Shown here: one piece after another, positions 54,111 to 64,000 of the stretch
How the letters are laid out: each line of letters opens with the position of its first letter
Position numbering within the stretch: position 1 is the first letter of the stretch
Source of the DNA: Tubulanus polymorphus
Lineage: Eukaryota; Nemertea; Palaeonemertea; Tubulaniformes; Tubulanidae
Assembly: GCF_964204645.1 (NCBI RefSeq)
Contig: NC_134028.1
Location: 15,425,263 to 15,489,262 of the forward strand
Direction: 5' to 3'
DNA: 64,000 bases
The notes under the pieces: generated by a model
Told to the model about the DNA's origin: nothing
The model's database searches: none
What the model saw: the letters and a program-made list of their open reading frames with translations, nothing else
Made by a program: the position numbers and the translations under genes

Positions 54111-54479
54111 TTAATCCATTAATAATAATTTAGATTTAGTTTCAATGGTTTTATGATTTGACTTATTTTCTGGTATGATAGGTTTATTGTCATTGGAATC
54201 ATCTTTATCATCAGATTTGAATTTTGATTTATATATTACACCGGATAATATAATAACTGTTACTAATCCAATTGTGATATATAATTTATAATTACTTCCA
54301 GCATTAGAAGCATTTGATGGATTATTATTTGAATCAATATCAGATAAAGTCTGTGATTCATTTATATCAGTTAATTTCTGTTTCTTAGCTTTTTTTAATT
54401 CTGAAGATCTTTTACCTAATTCTCTTGCCCATTTAATTTGTTTCTCGGATCTAGCCTTTTTCTTAACTCCATCACTCAT
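54111..54479 (-). CDS. Small basic membrane protein
   Basis: Intact, 122 codons. The N-terminus is strongly basic (KKKARSEKQIKWARELGKRS), followed by a Ser/Asn linker. One membrane segment (LYITIGLVTVIILSGVIY) and a charged tail complete it. Similar basic single-span proteins lie near the integrase in other Polintons. A DNA-condensing or virion role is possible but unproven. Its ATG overlaps the end of the preceding gene. Confidence 0.65.
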   Translation of the reverse strand: MSDGVKKKARSEKQIKWARELGKRSSELKKAKKQKLTDINESQTLSDIDSNNNPSNASNAGSNYKLYITIGLVTVIILSGVIYKSKFKSDDKDDSNDNKPIIPENKSNHKTIETKSKLLLMD

Positions 54480-55080
54480 TTATTTTAGTTAATTTTTGTT
54501 CTGATTCATTTTCTGTTTCGACGTTTGGTTGTAGTACATCTGTTTCGTTCTTACCTGATTTATATTCCATAGGTTTGATGTTCGAAAATGTTATGACGCC
54601 AGTAGAAATTAATGTCATAACCGATCCTAATTGAAATGAAGCATATCCAACCCATTTTTGTAATTCAGTCATAACTAAGTAGTCATTTTTCAAATCACTA
54701 TATAATTTATTTTCATCATCAATTGGTACATCAACTGGTTACATAATTTTGAATAACATTTGATAATACCATAACTTATAGAGTCGTTTATTCGGGCTAA
54801 TCTTGCCTCTTCATGAATCTTAAAATATTTTATTACTTTATCGGGTTTCATAGCATCTACTTGAAAAGTAATAGTCTTAGTTAAAAATTGTTTAAACTTT
54901 CCGCTAGCAATCAATAGTTCAATATGGTGTTTACAATATAAGTAGTATTCATAATATATATTGTTATTAACTTGAATATTATTTTCAATTTTGGTTTTTA
55001 ATATCCTTATTATCACTAATACCTAAATCATCTAATGTTTTTTCAATATCAATACTATTCTTACTCGATTTCTTTGACAT
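54472..55080 (-). pseudogene. Conserved Polinton protein upstream of the basic membrane protein, frameshifted
   Basis: Start at 55080. Small indels near 55005 and 54735 divide it into three frames. The last (54472-54693) has an intact C-terminus with the hydrophobic segment GSVMTLISTGVITF and the end that is nonsense-mutated in copy B. Confidence 0.6.
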
Positions 55081-55331
55081 TTATATTAGAGAAATTTAAT
55101 AAAAAAAATATTATAAGTATTATAAAATGATACCAGTATCTCTTTAGATTAATACTAGCTTAGTTAAAGGTAAATAATTTTAGTATTAGTTATTGTTTTT
55201 TTAGTATTTTTTATTTGTGATATAAAGTATTCTTTTTTGAAAAGAAAATATTAAAAAACAAATAAATAACTAATACTAGCTAGTTGAAGATATGTAATTT
55301 TTAATACTTTTTATTTAAAATCTATTATTCT
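55081..55331. other. AT-rich intergenic segment
   Basis: Counterpart of 38904-39149, with the same TTAGTATTTTTTATTT repeats. No gene. Confidence 0.5.
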
Positions 55332-55999
55332 TTAACCACTCATTAAAGATTCAACGTATTGTTCATTATTTGGATTATTGTTCCATTGATCAATAAATTT
55401 CTTTGCCTTTGTTAACTGTTCTAAATATAACTGTAAATCTAGTTCATTAGATTTAATTATATTTTCCTTCTTTTCTAAAGGTCTTAAATTCTTCCAATTC
55501 CAAATAAGTTTTTATTGTATTCATCATTCATGTTAAATTTAGAAATCGGCAACACGTGATCAATATGAAAGTATTCACCATAATTATCTATATTCATTTT
55601 ATCATCGAATTGATATATTATCCATGATTTGAGAAATTCATCTGTACAACCTAATAAATTAGATAGTGTTTCTGAATGTGTTTCTTTGTTGAATAATTGT
55701 GTTAATCTAGATCTTAAACATTGTTTCAATCTAAAATTAAGATCTGTTTGATATCTTTCTCTCATATATTCTGCCATATAATAATTATAATGTTCTATAT
55801 TATCTTCTCGGTATTGTTTGGTATATAGTTTAAAACAAGTTTTACAGCAATATTGAAAACCATCTTTGCTAATCTTACGCTTATTAAATTCTGTTATAGC
55901 TAATTTATCTATTTCACATTTAGAACACTTCTTGTAGTATATATTTATGACACCAGTGTTATTTGTAATGTTTATAGTTTGTGGTTGTTCTGGTTCCAT
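55332..55999 (-). pseudogene. HNH-type endonuclease, frameshifted
   Basis: Matches 39150-39821. One T lost in a T-run near 55510 shifts the frame directly after the DHVLPISKF core, so the C-terminal HNH part (NLRPLEKKENIIKSN) is out of frame. Confidence 0.75.
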
Positions 56000-56017
56000 T
56001 TATTATACATAATTTTT

Positions 56018-56394
56018 TACTAAATTGATTTTAGAAGTTCAATGATTTATATCATGTATTATTTCAATCACACTTTACTAACACTTTTAATGTTTAAAAA
56101 TCTAACTCATACAAATATGAATATTGAAATAATGTTGTAAATATATTCTTTCATATTGAATAATCTGTCAATTTAAATGTTATTCATTTACATGAATATT
56201 TTAAGAGTAATAGGGATAATAGGCTTTCAGGTTAAAGGTTGAAGGGGCGAGTGAGTAAAAAATGAAAATAACAATAATTTACAGTTGAATTAGGAGTGTG
56301 CGCGACTAATTCAACTGTAAATTATTGTTATTTTCATTTTTTTACGCGCTCGACCCTTCGACCTTTGATCTGAAAGCCCATTACCCCTATTACT
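56018..56394 (-). repeat. Right TIR of copy C
   Basis: Reverse complement of 40842-41265, with a deletion in the inner part. Its outer 189 bases (56206-56394) form the same terminal palindrome. Confidence 0.9.
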
Positions 56395-56400
56395 GAGCGG
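56395..56400 (+). repeat. Target site duplication of copy C, right
   Basis: GAGCGG, matching 40836-40841. Confidence 0.93.
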
Positions 56401-56700
56401 GTTTTAATTTTCATAAAAAAGTGACGATGATGCTTTGTCGATGCGGGCGAGCGCATTTTACTTATTATTATTATTATTATTTTTATTAGGTACTTTTTGA
56501 TGACGCGGGCGGCATTTGACTTTTTTGAGAAACTACGGTATTTCTTTGTGTGGCCTTAGGTGTCCGGCTCATTTTGCAATTATCTCGGCAATTTGGTAAG
56601 TGGAATAGAACTTAATTCTGTTTTATTCTATTTGGCTATGCAGCACGTGCTTTGGTCGGGGAAGCACGTGCTTTTGTTTACAAATACATATGTTCGATTA
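56401..56700. other. Flank of copy C
   Basis: It contains GCGGGCG motifs shared with the left flank and a TTA microsatellite (about 56463-56482). No gene seen. Confidence 0.5.
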
Positions 56701-56880
56701 CGTATTACGTGACGTCATCGGAAAATGCTCATTATGCAGAAGGTGGTCTCGCTCTATCTGAAATATCCTCGACCCGACGGTTGAGGGATCCGCCATTTTA
56801 CGTATTAGGTGACGTCATCGGAAAATGCTCATTATGCAGAAGGTGGCCTCACTCTATCTGAAATATCCTCGACCGATTAA
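56701..56880 (-). repeat. Two tandem copies of the ATGGCGGATCC-type repeat
   Basis: On the minus strand, two direct copies of the GATATTTCAGATAGAG ... GATGACGTCAC segment lie about 100 bases apart. They match 10077-10175. The ATGGCGGATCC start is present between them. Confidence 0.75.
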
Positions 56881-56943
56881 TGGCAGGGTTTCGTGCCGTG
56901 GGCAATCTCGATTGCATCAGGTTCGAATCCCTGCCGGGGAGGA

Positions 56944-57145
56944 TGTTGACAGCCGCGATCAGCTGAGCTCTCCACTTGTTGGTTTCTTCGTCAATACCCC
57001 GCTTCGGAAATGCGACATATCCGATCCCTTCACCCTTTGTTTTTTCATAGAAGTTAGAACATCCAGGAATACAGCAGTTGCGACCGCCCTTATAGGCATT
57101 TTAAAGTAGCCTACGAATTAGCTATAATCGAAGACAAAGCACATA
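56944..57145 (-). pseudogene. Inverted duplicate of the THAP first exon
   Basis: The minus strand repeats the exon at 59426-59600 and about 45 bases upstream of it (from ATGTGCTTTGTCTTCG) to GGCTGTCAACA. Two extra bases right after the ATG-CCT codons destroy the frame. Cys residues of the C2CH finger are otherwise conserved. The copy ends before the remaining exons, and its left neighbour is a tRNA-like box-B-containing stretch (about 56882-56945). Confidence 0.8.
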
Positions 57146-57750
57146 GGCCTATAGTTAGTTCCCTAATCGTTGGTGGTAAGCTTTTGCACATGTGGCATGA
57201 TAAGACAAGGGGACCTAGACGGATTCATATAAAACTTCCAAGACGAAACGACAATTTTTATTTTTGATGGTTTTCCAACCTATATTTCAAATCTTCGTGT
57301 TTTCGATAGATAATTAAATAATAAATTCTGGTAAAAGAAAAATGTGAATAAGTGTTGATTTCTTAATATTTTTCAATTTCGTCGTTTCGCTTAATTAGAT
57401 TGTGCTGTTTTCCTGGCTACAGTCCACAGGTGCCAGCACCTCCAGTAATTTTCAAAATGGCAGCTGTTGACTCGACGGAAATTTACTCTCACTTTACGGC
57501 CGATTTGCACATGGATTAAGATCGTCAGGTGAGGTGTTATAGGTATCAGACAAACTACGAATCTGTTGTGCGTCGATTACAACAACAATTAGACGGATAT
57601 ATTAAGAGACAATGAAATGCCAGGCAAATTACTCGTCAGTCAAATTGGCTGACGAAGATTTCATACAAAAACGACCTTCCCATTCCTGACTGTGGTTTGT
57701 GAAAATATCCGATCGTGAAACTAAACCACAGACAGGTTACTGACTAATAG
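57146..57750. other. Spacer, nothing recognised
   Basis: No coding pattern, inverted repeat or match to other parts of the window. Confidence 0.4.
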
Positions 57751-57980
57751 CGGTTCCTGAACTTCGCTGAAAAAGCTGAAACGCTGAAATGCCGAAAAGA
57801 AAACGCTGAAATTTCAGGGAATTTCCGAAAAACGCTTAAATTTCAGGGAATTCGCGAAAAACGCTGAAATCGTGCTACGAACCGACAATACACGTTTTCA
57901 ATTTTTTTCCGGGCCGGGACCGCTGCCGAGTCCTGAACCTTTGCTTTAGTCTCTACCTAATTTTTGGTTAAAGAGACATG
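57751..57980 (+). mobile_element. Solo end of the 7396-type DNA transposon
   Basis: It starts CGGTTCCTGAACTTCGC like 7396 and follows that TIR for about 230 bases with scattered changes. No matching right end is present downstream, so this is a truncated copy or isolated terminus. Confidence 0.8.
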
Positions 57981-58450
57981 CATATGTTATAAATCATTTG
58001 ACAGAAATCGAAAAAATGTTTGAAAATTGCACGGAAATCAAAGAATTCTGGTCGAAATTATAAAATCCCAATGATGATTTGTAACAGCAGTTGTTTTTCA
58101 TACTATATAGATTTTTTAATGTATTATATTTACCCGAATTGCATTTTTCTATTATTCTATGTTCAGCCGTTGTTAATGGTTACAGTGACAGATGTTGTAT
58201 TATACTTAATTGATTTCCGCATTCCGCGCATACCTTACCGCTCACTAAATGAGCGGCTTGGAATGTTGAAATCGATACTGACTGTAGAATAAAATACATG
58301 TGTTTATGAAATAGTAATTCCACCCGGCGTTTTCGTTGAATTGATTTTCAGTTTGAGGATTTATTATCTAGGATCCGAAATGACTTATCTGGACAGTTAT
58401 AGTTACCACTCCTATAGATAGACCAAAGTAGTGAGATATTGAATCCTAAT

Positions 58451-58573
58451 TCAAATAAAAAATATTTAAAAAACAATAACTTCAACTAGCCATTATTTTT
58501 ATTTAATTTTTTTCAAAATCTAATATTTCTTTTCAAAAGGAGAATACTTTATATCACAAATACAAAATATTAA
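58451..58573 (-). mobile_element. Polinton relic outside the main copies
   Basis: The reverse complement resembles 39005-39125 and 55190-55320: GTGATATAAAGTATTCT, TTTTGAAAAGAAA and CTAGTTGAAGTTATTG occur in the same order. It is diverged and isolated, hence an older insertion or a captured fragment. Confidence 0.7.
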
Positions 58574-59040
58574 ACAAGAGGCCCATGGGCCTTGAAGCAT
58601 TGGTAGATTATACTGTGGTATTAAGTGGTTATAATGTTTTACATCTCCCGGCAAATCTTCTATGACGATGTTGATTGGGAGGACCACAGACTTAAAGGTC
58701 TATTTGTCTAGTACGATTTTATTCCTGAAAATGAATTTATTTTCTGCCGAACGATTTAGCCTAGGCTATTTGTACTGTTAAACCTCATTAATGCGATTCT
58801 GTTAAAAAGACGAAACTAGTTTATTCTGATGTTTTCCATCATGTCCCAGCCAAGATATTTAGCCTATATCAATCAAGATTTGGATACAAAAACCCATTTT
58901 TACGCATGAACTGTTAGGCCCCACTGAATAATGAAAACAAAAACAGAACGATTTTTCTGAATGCAATTGCAAGACCCTCTGATCTTAGAGCTCCAAGCTC
59001 TGATGCATGTACGCATGCAAAACGTCGCAGAGAGCGATGC
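58574..59040. other. Repeat-like spacer
   Basis: It opens with ACAAGAGGCCCATGGGCCTTG, a palindromic repeat head. No gene. Confidence 0.4.
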
Positions 59041-59270
59041 CGGCGTTGGTGTCACTGAGGCCGGCTGATGATTGTTTGTTTGTCTTTTTGTTTGTTTGGC
59101 TTTACGTACGTCGTTTGGATCTTGGTTTCCCAAGACTATTCCTATTGGATTGTTCATTATCCTCACGTAGGTACGGCCTTTGAAGTGTTGCCCGCACACA
59201 GTTCGCAGCCAGCAGGACTCGAACCCACTTGTCACTCAGCATTGATAGTGGATTCAACCATAGAACTATA
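59041..59270 (-). repeat. Possible tRNA-derived SINE
   Basis: On the minus strand GGGTTCGAGTCCTGC is a good tRNA box B. It is preceded by a weak A-box-like stretch and followed by a low-complexity AAACAAACAAA tail. No copy elsewhere in the window confirms it. Confidence 0.35.
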
Positions 59271-59425
59271 ACGGAAGGGAAGGCCGACTCCTTAAAAATC
59301 CGCTAGGCACCGCTAGTAATCTTGTGTTTTTTGCAGCGCCATCACCGGTGGCGATACGCGTCAACTGCATTCCAGCGCTAGATCCATGTGCTTTGTCTTC
59401 GATTATAGCTAATTCGTACTTTAAA

Positions 59426-62400
59426 ATGCCTAAGGGCGGTCGCAACTGCTGTATTCCTGGATGTTCTAACTATTATGAAAAAACAAAGGGTGAAGGGATT
59501 GGATATGTCGCATTTCCGAAGCGTGGTATTGACGAAGAAACCAACAAGTGGAGAGCTCAGCTGATCGCGGCTGTCAACAGGGCCTATAAAAATTTCAATC
59601 CAAATGTTCAGCATATATGCACTTATCATTTTGAAAAAAAGTGTTTGCTTTTTCACGGTAGGTCTATAAAATAGCGATGTCCTCATCCAAAAAGTCCACG
59701 ATAGCTTAAAATACATCCATCCATCCGATCTTTGCTTGTTTTTTTTAAATAAATTTCAATTCAATTCAATGAGGTTATTGCATTGCATGACCAGTTTAGG
59801 CCTATAGACACATACGCTTTGGCTAAAGGAAGCCTACCACCATATGGTTTAACCTTAGTCATTTCATAATCTCTACTAGCCTAATTCATAGTTTTTCATC
59901 AGGCGTAAGTTATAAACTGGCAAAAGGTAGTCTTCCAACTTTATTTATGCCAAGGAAAAGTATAGACACTCCAAAATCCACCCGCAAATAACCAGTATGT
60001 CGAAGTTTGTGTATGTTTTTGGCATTGCTCATTGGCTGAGTTCGTTCTATGAATGCTTTTTTTTTGTTCTAGTATCGTTTCTAATTTTACCTGTTGTGAA
60101 TTTTTCACCTTGTTCTGTATGTTTATTTATGATTCCGTTTTTCATGAGATTCCTAGTGTTGATTACTTACTTACAAATACGGCCTTACTAAGGATGGGGA
60201 CCAGGTAATTCCGATAGCAACAAGTTTGTTATGGAAAGAAGCCTAAGTAATTATTAGTGGTATTTGCGAAGTAGAAAATAAATAAGTTTCTGATTATTTT
60301 TCCTTTTCCTTGAGTTCTTGATGTCCCTACATAAATGCTAGCCCTATAGAGTTAGTATTGAGTAGGCCTGTTAAATTGGATATTGAGAGATATTACTTTT
60401 TGTTTCAAATTCAGCTTGAACGACCAGCTCCATCTGTCAGAGAAATCGTGGCTTATTATACCTTCGACGAACTCCTCCATGATTCGAAAAAAGTAACTCA
60501 GCCCTGGGTGGTTTTAAAGTCCAATGAGAAACTCTTGGCACTGGGATTTGTGGACGACCGTTTTGAAATTTTGATGAAAGTCATCTTCAAAGATAGTTTC
60601 ATTCCAGAATTATTCAGAGAAGGTGAGTTAAGTTCTATGGTTTAAACTCATAATTCTATAATGACCCTATCATGATAGTATTCAAACATCGTTCTTATAT
60701 TTCTAATTTTAAAATGCAGGACGTCTCTTAAATGAGAGTTTTGATGCCGAAAAGATTAAATTAGCTTCAATTCTCAAGCTGCTCGATGAAAAGAAATGGT
60801 GCACTGGTTCTGAACCTCGCTCTAAAAACTGCTTTTTAACTGTTGCAGATGTATCTAATGGTGTATATCAGTCTTTTTATCATAATATCCTCTAACACCG
60901 TTTTCTTCACATATTTATATCAGAAATATGTTATTTTCTTATTTAGATCAATGTAAATCGTGTTCGGCCGCAGATGAAGCTGAGAAAAGAAAACAAATCG
61001 ATGGTATTAAGTAAGAAAACTCCATTGTCTTTTATTCCACACACTCTTCTTGTCCAAGAGGTGCGATCTGTACGGTTGAAGTGCAAGGAACAAGAATCAC
61101 AACTGAAAATCATTAGAGACAAACTCGAGAAAGAAAATGTTCCCATAGCTGATGAGGTTCAGGTAAAATATTTTTCTTATAGATATAAGCCGTGTTCACA
61201 CGACAAATAGTTAGACCGGTCGAAATGGATCCGCACCAGTCCAAATTTGGACTGGACCAAATCTGATTGTGCGTTCACACGAATTGCTAACGAGTTTAAT
61301 ACAATTTAATTTATACCGCAGAGTACGTTTTAGCCCGGACCTGGTACCAGTTTCTGTCCACAAATACAGAGATTTAGTCCGGTCCAAAATTTGGACCTGG
61401 TCGCTCTTTTAGACTGTGCCAAATTAGACCAGTCTAAAATGGACCGGACCAGAATTTTTCGTGTGAACGCTTGGTCCCGTCTAAATATCATCGTCTGAAC
61501 GTGCCTATAGAACTATACATTTCGTGTATGGTTCAATGTTTCAGGTCACTAAATATCACATCTAATTTCAGGAAGGGTTGGGTCAGATTTTAGAAGCTAA
61601 TACAATTGATAGCCCATTCTTGCAGCTATTTTGGGACGAACAAAAAAAAAGCATCTTCACGTGATCCTAGGGGCATGAGATGGCATCCTATGATGATAAG
61701 GTGAGCATTAGTGTGAAAATACCGTAGTGAATTTTTGTCAATATTCATGATATAAAATAATTTCTTTTAAAGTTTTGCAATATATCTTCATTATCAGAGC
61801 CCGAGAGCATATGATGCATTGAGGAATACTGGTGTCCTCCAACTGCCGAATAAATCAACTTTGAAAGATTACACCAGTTTCTTTCAACCAAAAGAGGGGT
61901 TTCAACCCCATGTATTTCAGGTACAGTTTCTCGGGCTTGTTAAAATGTCACATTTCTTTACCAGGCCTAAGATAAAATTTGGTTTTATATGCAGGAAATT
62001 AAGCCTTTAGTCCAGGATCTCCCGGCTGAAAAATGCTATGGAGTTCTTTTACATGATGAGATGTCAGTCAGGGGAGACTTAGTGTATGACAGAAGAGGTA
62101 GTGAAATTGTAGGATTTGTCAATCCAGAAACATGGAATTTCGATAAGGTATTGAGTGAAATTTACAACATCAAATTTTCAATTCACATTTTGAAATCTGT
62201 TTTTTTTTTCATTTTGTAGAATCAGTCAGCAACAGATCTTGCCAATCATGTATTGGTCTTCATGGTAGTTGGTATCAACAACAATATTAAAAAGTCTCTT
62301 GGATACTTTGCTACGAAGACAGCAACATCTGATGTTTTGTATCCCTTACTATGGGAAGCTATTTTCTATCTGGAAGAACAGGGCTTAAAGGTAAATAATC

Positions 62401-64000
62401 TAACCATGGAATGGTATTAAACTTTGCGATAATTTATCATGAGTAATACATGAAGTTAAGTTTGTCATAGGTTATATCAAGTACTTCAGACAAGGCATCC
62501 CCAAATCAACGCTTGTACCGTATACATGCGGATGGAAGTAACCTTGTTAGTGAGACTGTCAACTGGATGTCAGTAGAAAAACGCCCGTTGTTTTTCATTT
62601 CTGATCCTCCTCATCTGATGAAAACCATCAGAAACAACTTAGAGAAATCCAAGCCAGGTGGTACCAGATGTCTTTGGGTAAATATATTACCAATTGAATT
62701 TTTAAACGACCTTGCTCTGGCACGGATCCAGAGGGGGGGTTTGTGGGGTCAGAACCCCCTCCCCTCTTCTGACCAAGTGCCCTTTTGAAAATCACATGTG
62801 AAAAATTCCACCCAACATTTATCTATGACAAGAGTCTACAGTACTTTTTAAAGCTGTAATATGCACTAAAATTTTCTGGGGGAGGATCTCCAGACCTCCC
62901 TACAAGGGCATTTCTAAGAAAGAAAGTACAGATTATGATTCTTGTTTTTTACAGAGCAATGGTCAACATCTTTGGTGGAGTAGTATTTACAACGTGTATC
63001 GAGAAGACAGTACTAATCAGCTCAGAATGACAAAATTGAGAGATGAGCACGCACGGCTTACACCAGCAGCCAGAATGTCAGTTAGACTTGCAGTGCAGGT
63101 GGGTAATTGTTGCCACGCCAGATTTAGTAAACGTAGATGTAGAATAATCAGGATCTACGTAGTTCCACGAAAGAATTTAATTCAAACTTTTTCATGAAAT
63201 TGACACCAGGTCCCTTAAAGTCACCATTAAATGATATCTCTCCAATTTTAGGTCCTTAGTCGTTCAGTTGGACTAGTTCTCCAACAGTATGGTGGTCCTG
63301 ATGTTATTGAACTCTCAAAGTTTATTGTGATGTCCGACCGGTTCTTTGACTGCTTAAATGTGAGATCTTTCAATGAACATATCAACAAAAGAAAACCAGA
63401 CTTGGCCCCATATCGAAGACTTGATGATGAGCGTTTCCAAGTGAGACAAATTTGAACAAAAATTCCTGAATTGTGGTACCGCTTTAAAAATTGTGATGAT
63501 AATCTATATTTTCCAGTTCCTTGAATCCTACCTGGAATACCTTGATCTATGGAAGACTTGAGTTAGTAACAGGGAGGGATTTACCAGGGCAGAGAAAGAG
63601 AAGATGTTTTTGTCAAATCAGACATATGATGGAATTTACACTACGGGTAAGATCATAATAATTCATACTGCAAACATAACTTATAACATGTCTCCAATGA
63701 ATTTATTCATTGATTCGTAGTGAAGGGGTATATTGGAGCAGCAAGATTTCTCTTGTCACACAGTGTTCCCTATGTGTTCAGCAACATATTCTGCCTAGAT
63801 CCAATAGAAGAGCATTTTGGAAGACACAGGGGACTTGGCAATAGATCTAGGAATCCTTCAGTATATGAATTTGGGTATGTCACACTCCATTCCATTTGTA
63901 TTCAAAACTGTTCTGAATTCACGAAGTACTGGTAAATGTAAACAATTTCTAAATGTTCTAGGCATCAAAACAAGTTACGTATTCAAAGATCCCTGGCTTT
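59426..64000 (+). pseudogene. P-element/THAP9-like transposase gene, multi-exon, open at the right edge
   Basis: Exon 1 (59426-59657) encodes a THAP finger: CCIPGCSNYY, FPKRGIDEETNKW, HICTYHFEKKC. Further exons have consensus borders. They start near 59902, 60414, 60719, 60947 (coiled coil), 61571, 61799, 61994 (LLHDEMSVRGDLVYD), 62220, 62471 (FFISDPPHLMKTIRNN), 62956, 63252, 63518, 63720 (CLDPIEEHFGRHRGLG) and 63962. The Asp-, Asp- and Glu-containing blocks correspond to the catalytic regions of P-element transposases. Damage: a stop in the 59902 exon, an A-run frameshift near 61645 and a TGA near 63558. No P-type TIR was identified, so a transposon or a former domesticated gene is possible. 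Confidence 0.8.
61186..61510. mobile_element. MITE in a transposase intron
   Basis: Imperfect terminal inverted repeats (TATAAGCCGTGTTCACACGA at the left, complement ending GTGCCTATA at the right) with TATA at both borders. The interior has many GGACC/GGTCC-type inverted pieces. No coding capacity. Confidence 0.65.

Larger units (their letters stand above)
40842..56394 (+). mobile_element. Polinton/Maverick copy C, end to end
   Basis: 15,553 bases bounded by AG...CT termini, inverted repeats and the GAGCGG duplication. It contains the complete gene order of the family. Many genes carry lesions, and the polymerase has a large deletion, so this copy is defective. It sets the boundaries used to interpret copies A and B. 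Confidence 0.95.

Noticed and set aside
56882-56945. tRNA gene
   Set aside because: GGTTCGAATCC resembles a box B, but the unit is too short and its T-stem and acceptor do not pair as a tRNA.

Overview
Host and composition. The window is nuclear DNA of a non-vertebrate animal. The evidence is a spliced THAP/P-element-type transposase gene, a spliced MULE/SWIM/Ulp1-type gene, a BEL/Pao retrotransposon, hairpin MITEs and tRNA-like SINE pieces. The phylum cannot be fixed from the sequence; a short 'aggcccatgggcct' repeat near 58.58 kb weakly recalls mollusc repeats. No ordinary host housekeeping gene is recognisable, so this is a transposon-on-transposon region.

Polintons. About 40 kb consists of three copies of one strongly AT-rich Polinton/Maverick family (virus-like, self-synthesising DNA elements). 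Copy A (1-7395, minus strand) runs off the left edge. Copy B (22801-40425, plus orientation) lacks its left end. Copy C (40842-56394) is end-to-end, with AG...CT termini, terminal inverted repeats and a 6-bp target duplication GAGCGG. Reading inward from the left TIR of copy C, the order is: small zinc-finger gene, protein-primed family B DNA polymerase, small OB-like protein, putative minor capsid (penton) protein, several short membrane or unknown late proteins, a long coiled-coil membrane protein, the putative major capsid protein and a variable zinc-finger gene. A repeat-rich convergent spacer follows. On the opposite strand lie the packaging ATPase, the retroviral-type integrase, two small conserved proteins and an HNH nuclease next to the right TIR. 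Every copy carries nonsense, frameshift or deletion damage.

Main discoveries. (1) The copy B polymerase is interrupted inside its catalytic Y-x-D-T-D-S motif by an intein with recognisable splicing blocks and a LAGLIDADG homing endonuclease (24445-25507). Copy A has the same site uninterrupted, and copy C appears to. (2) A 27-bp GC-rich insert built on the perfect palindrome GGTGCCGTACGGCACC sits in frame in two unrelated Polinton genes. It is in the integrase of copies B and C and in a late gene of copy A only; copies B and C show the unoccupied site of that late gene. (3) The outermost part of each Polinton TIR is itself a long palindrome. (4) Nearly every Polinton gene starts within a conserved ATAAATG signal, often preceded by a T tract.

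Rest of the window. At 7396-9757 a DNA transposon with about 230-bp TIRs cuts the copy A polymerase. At 10.1-22.7 kb lies a decayed MULE-type transposase gene with a SWIM zinc finger and Ulp1-like protease exons. A young BEL/Pao element (14649-21377, TSD CGTAA) is inserted in one of its introns, and its 3' end is replaced by copy B. From 56.4 kb rightward are repeat fragments, a duplicated THAP exon in inverted orientation, a Polinton relic and a multi-exon P-element/THAP9-like transposase gene that leaves the window at the right edge.
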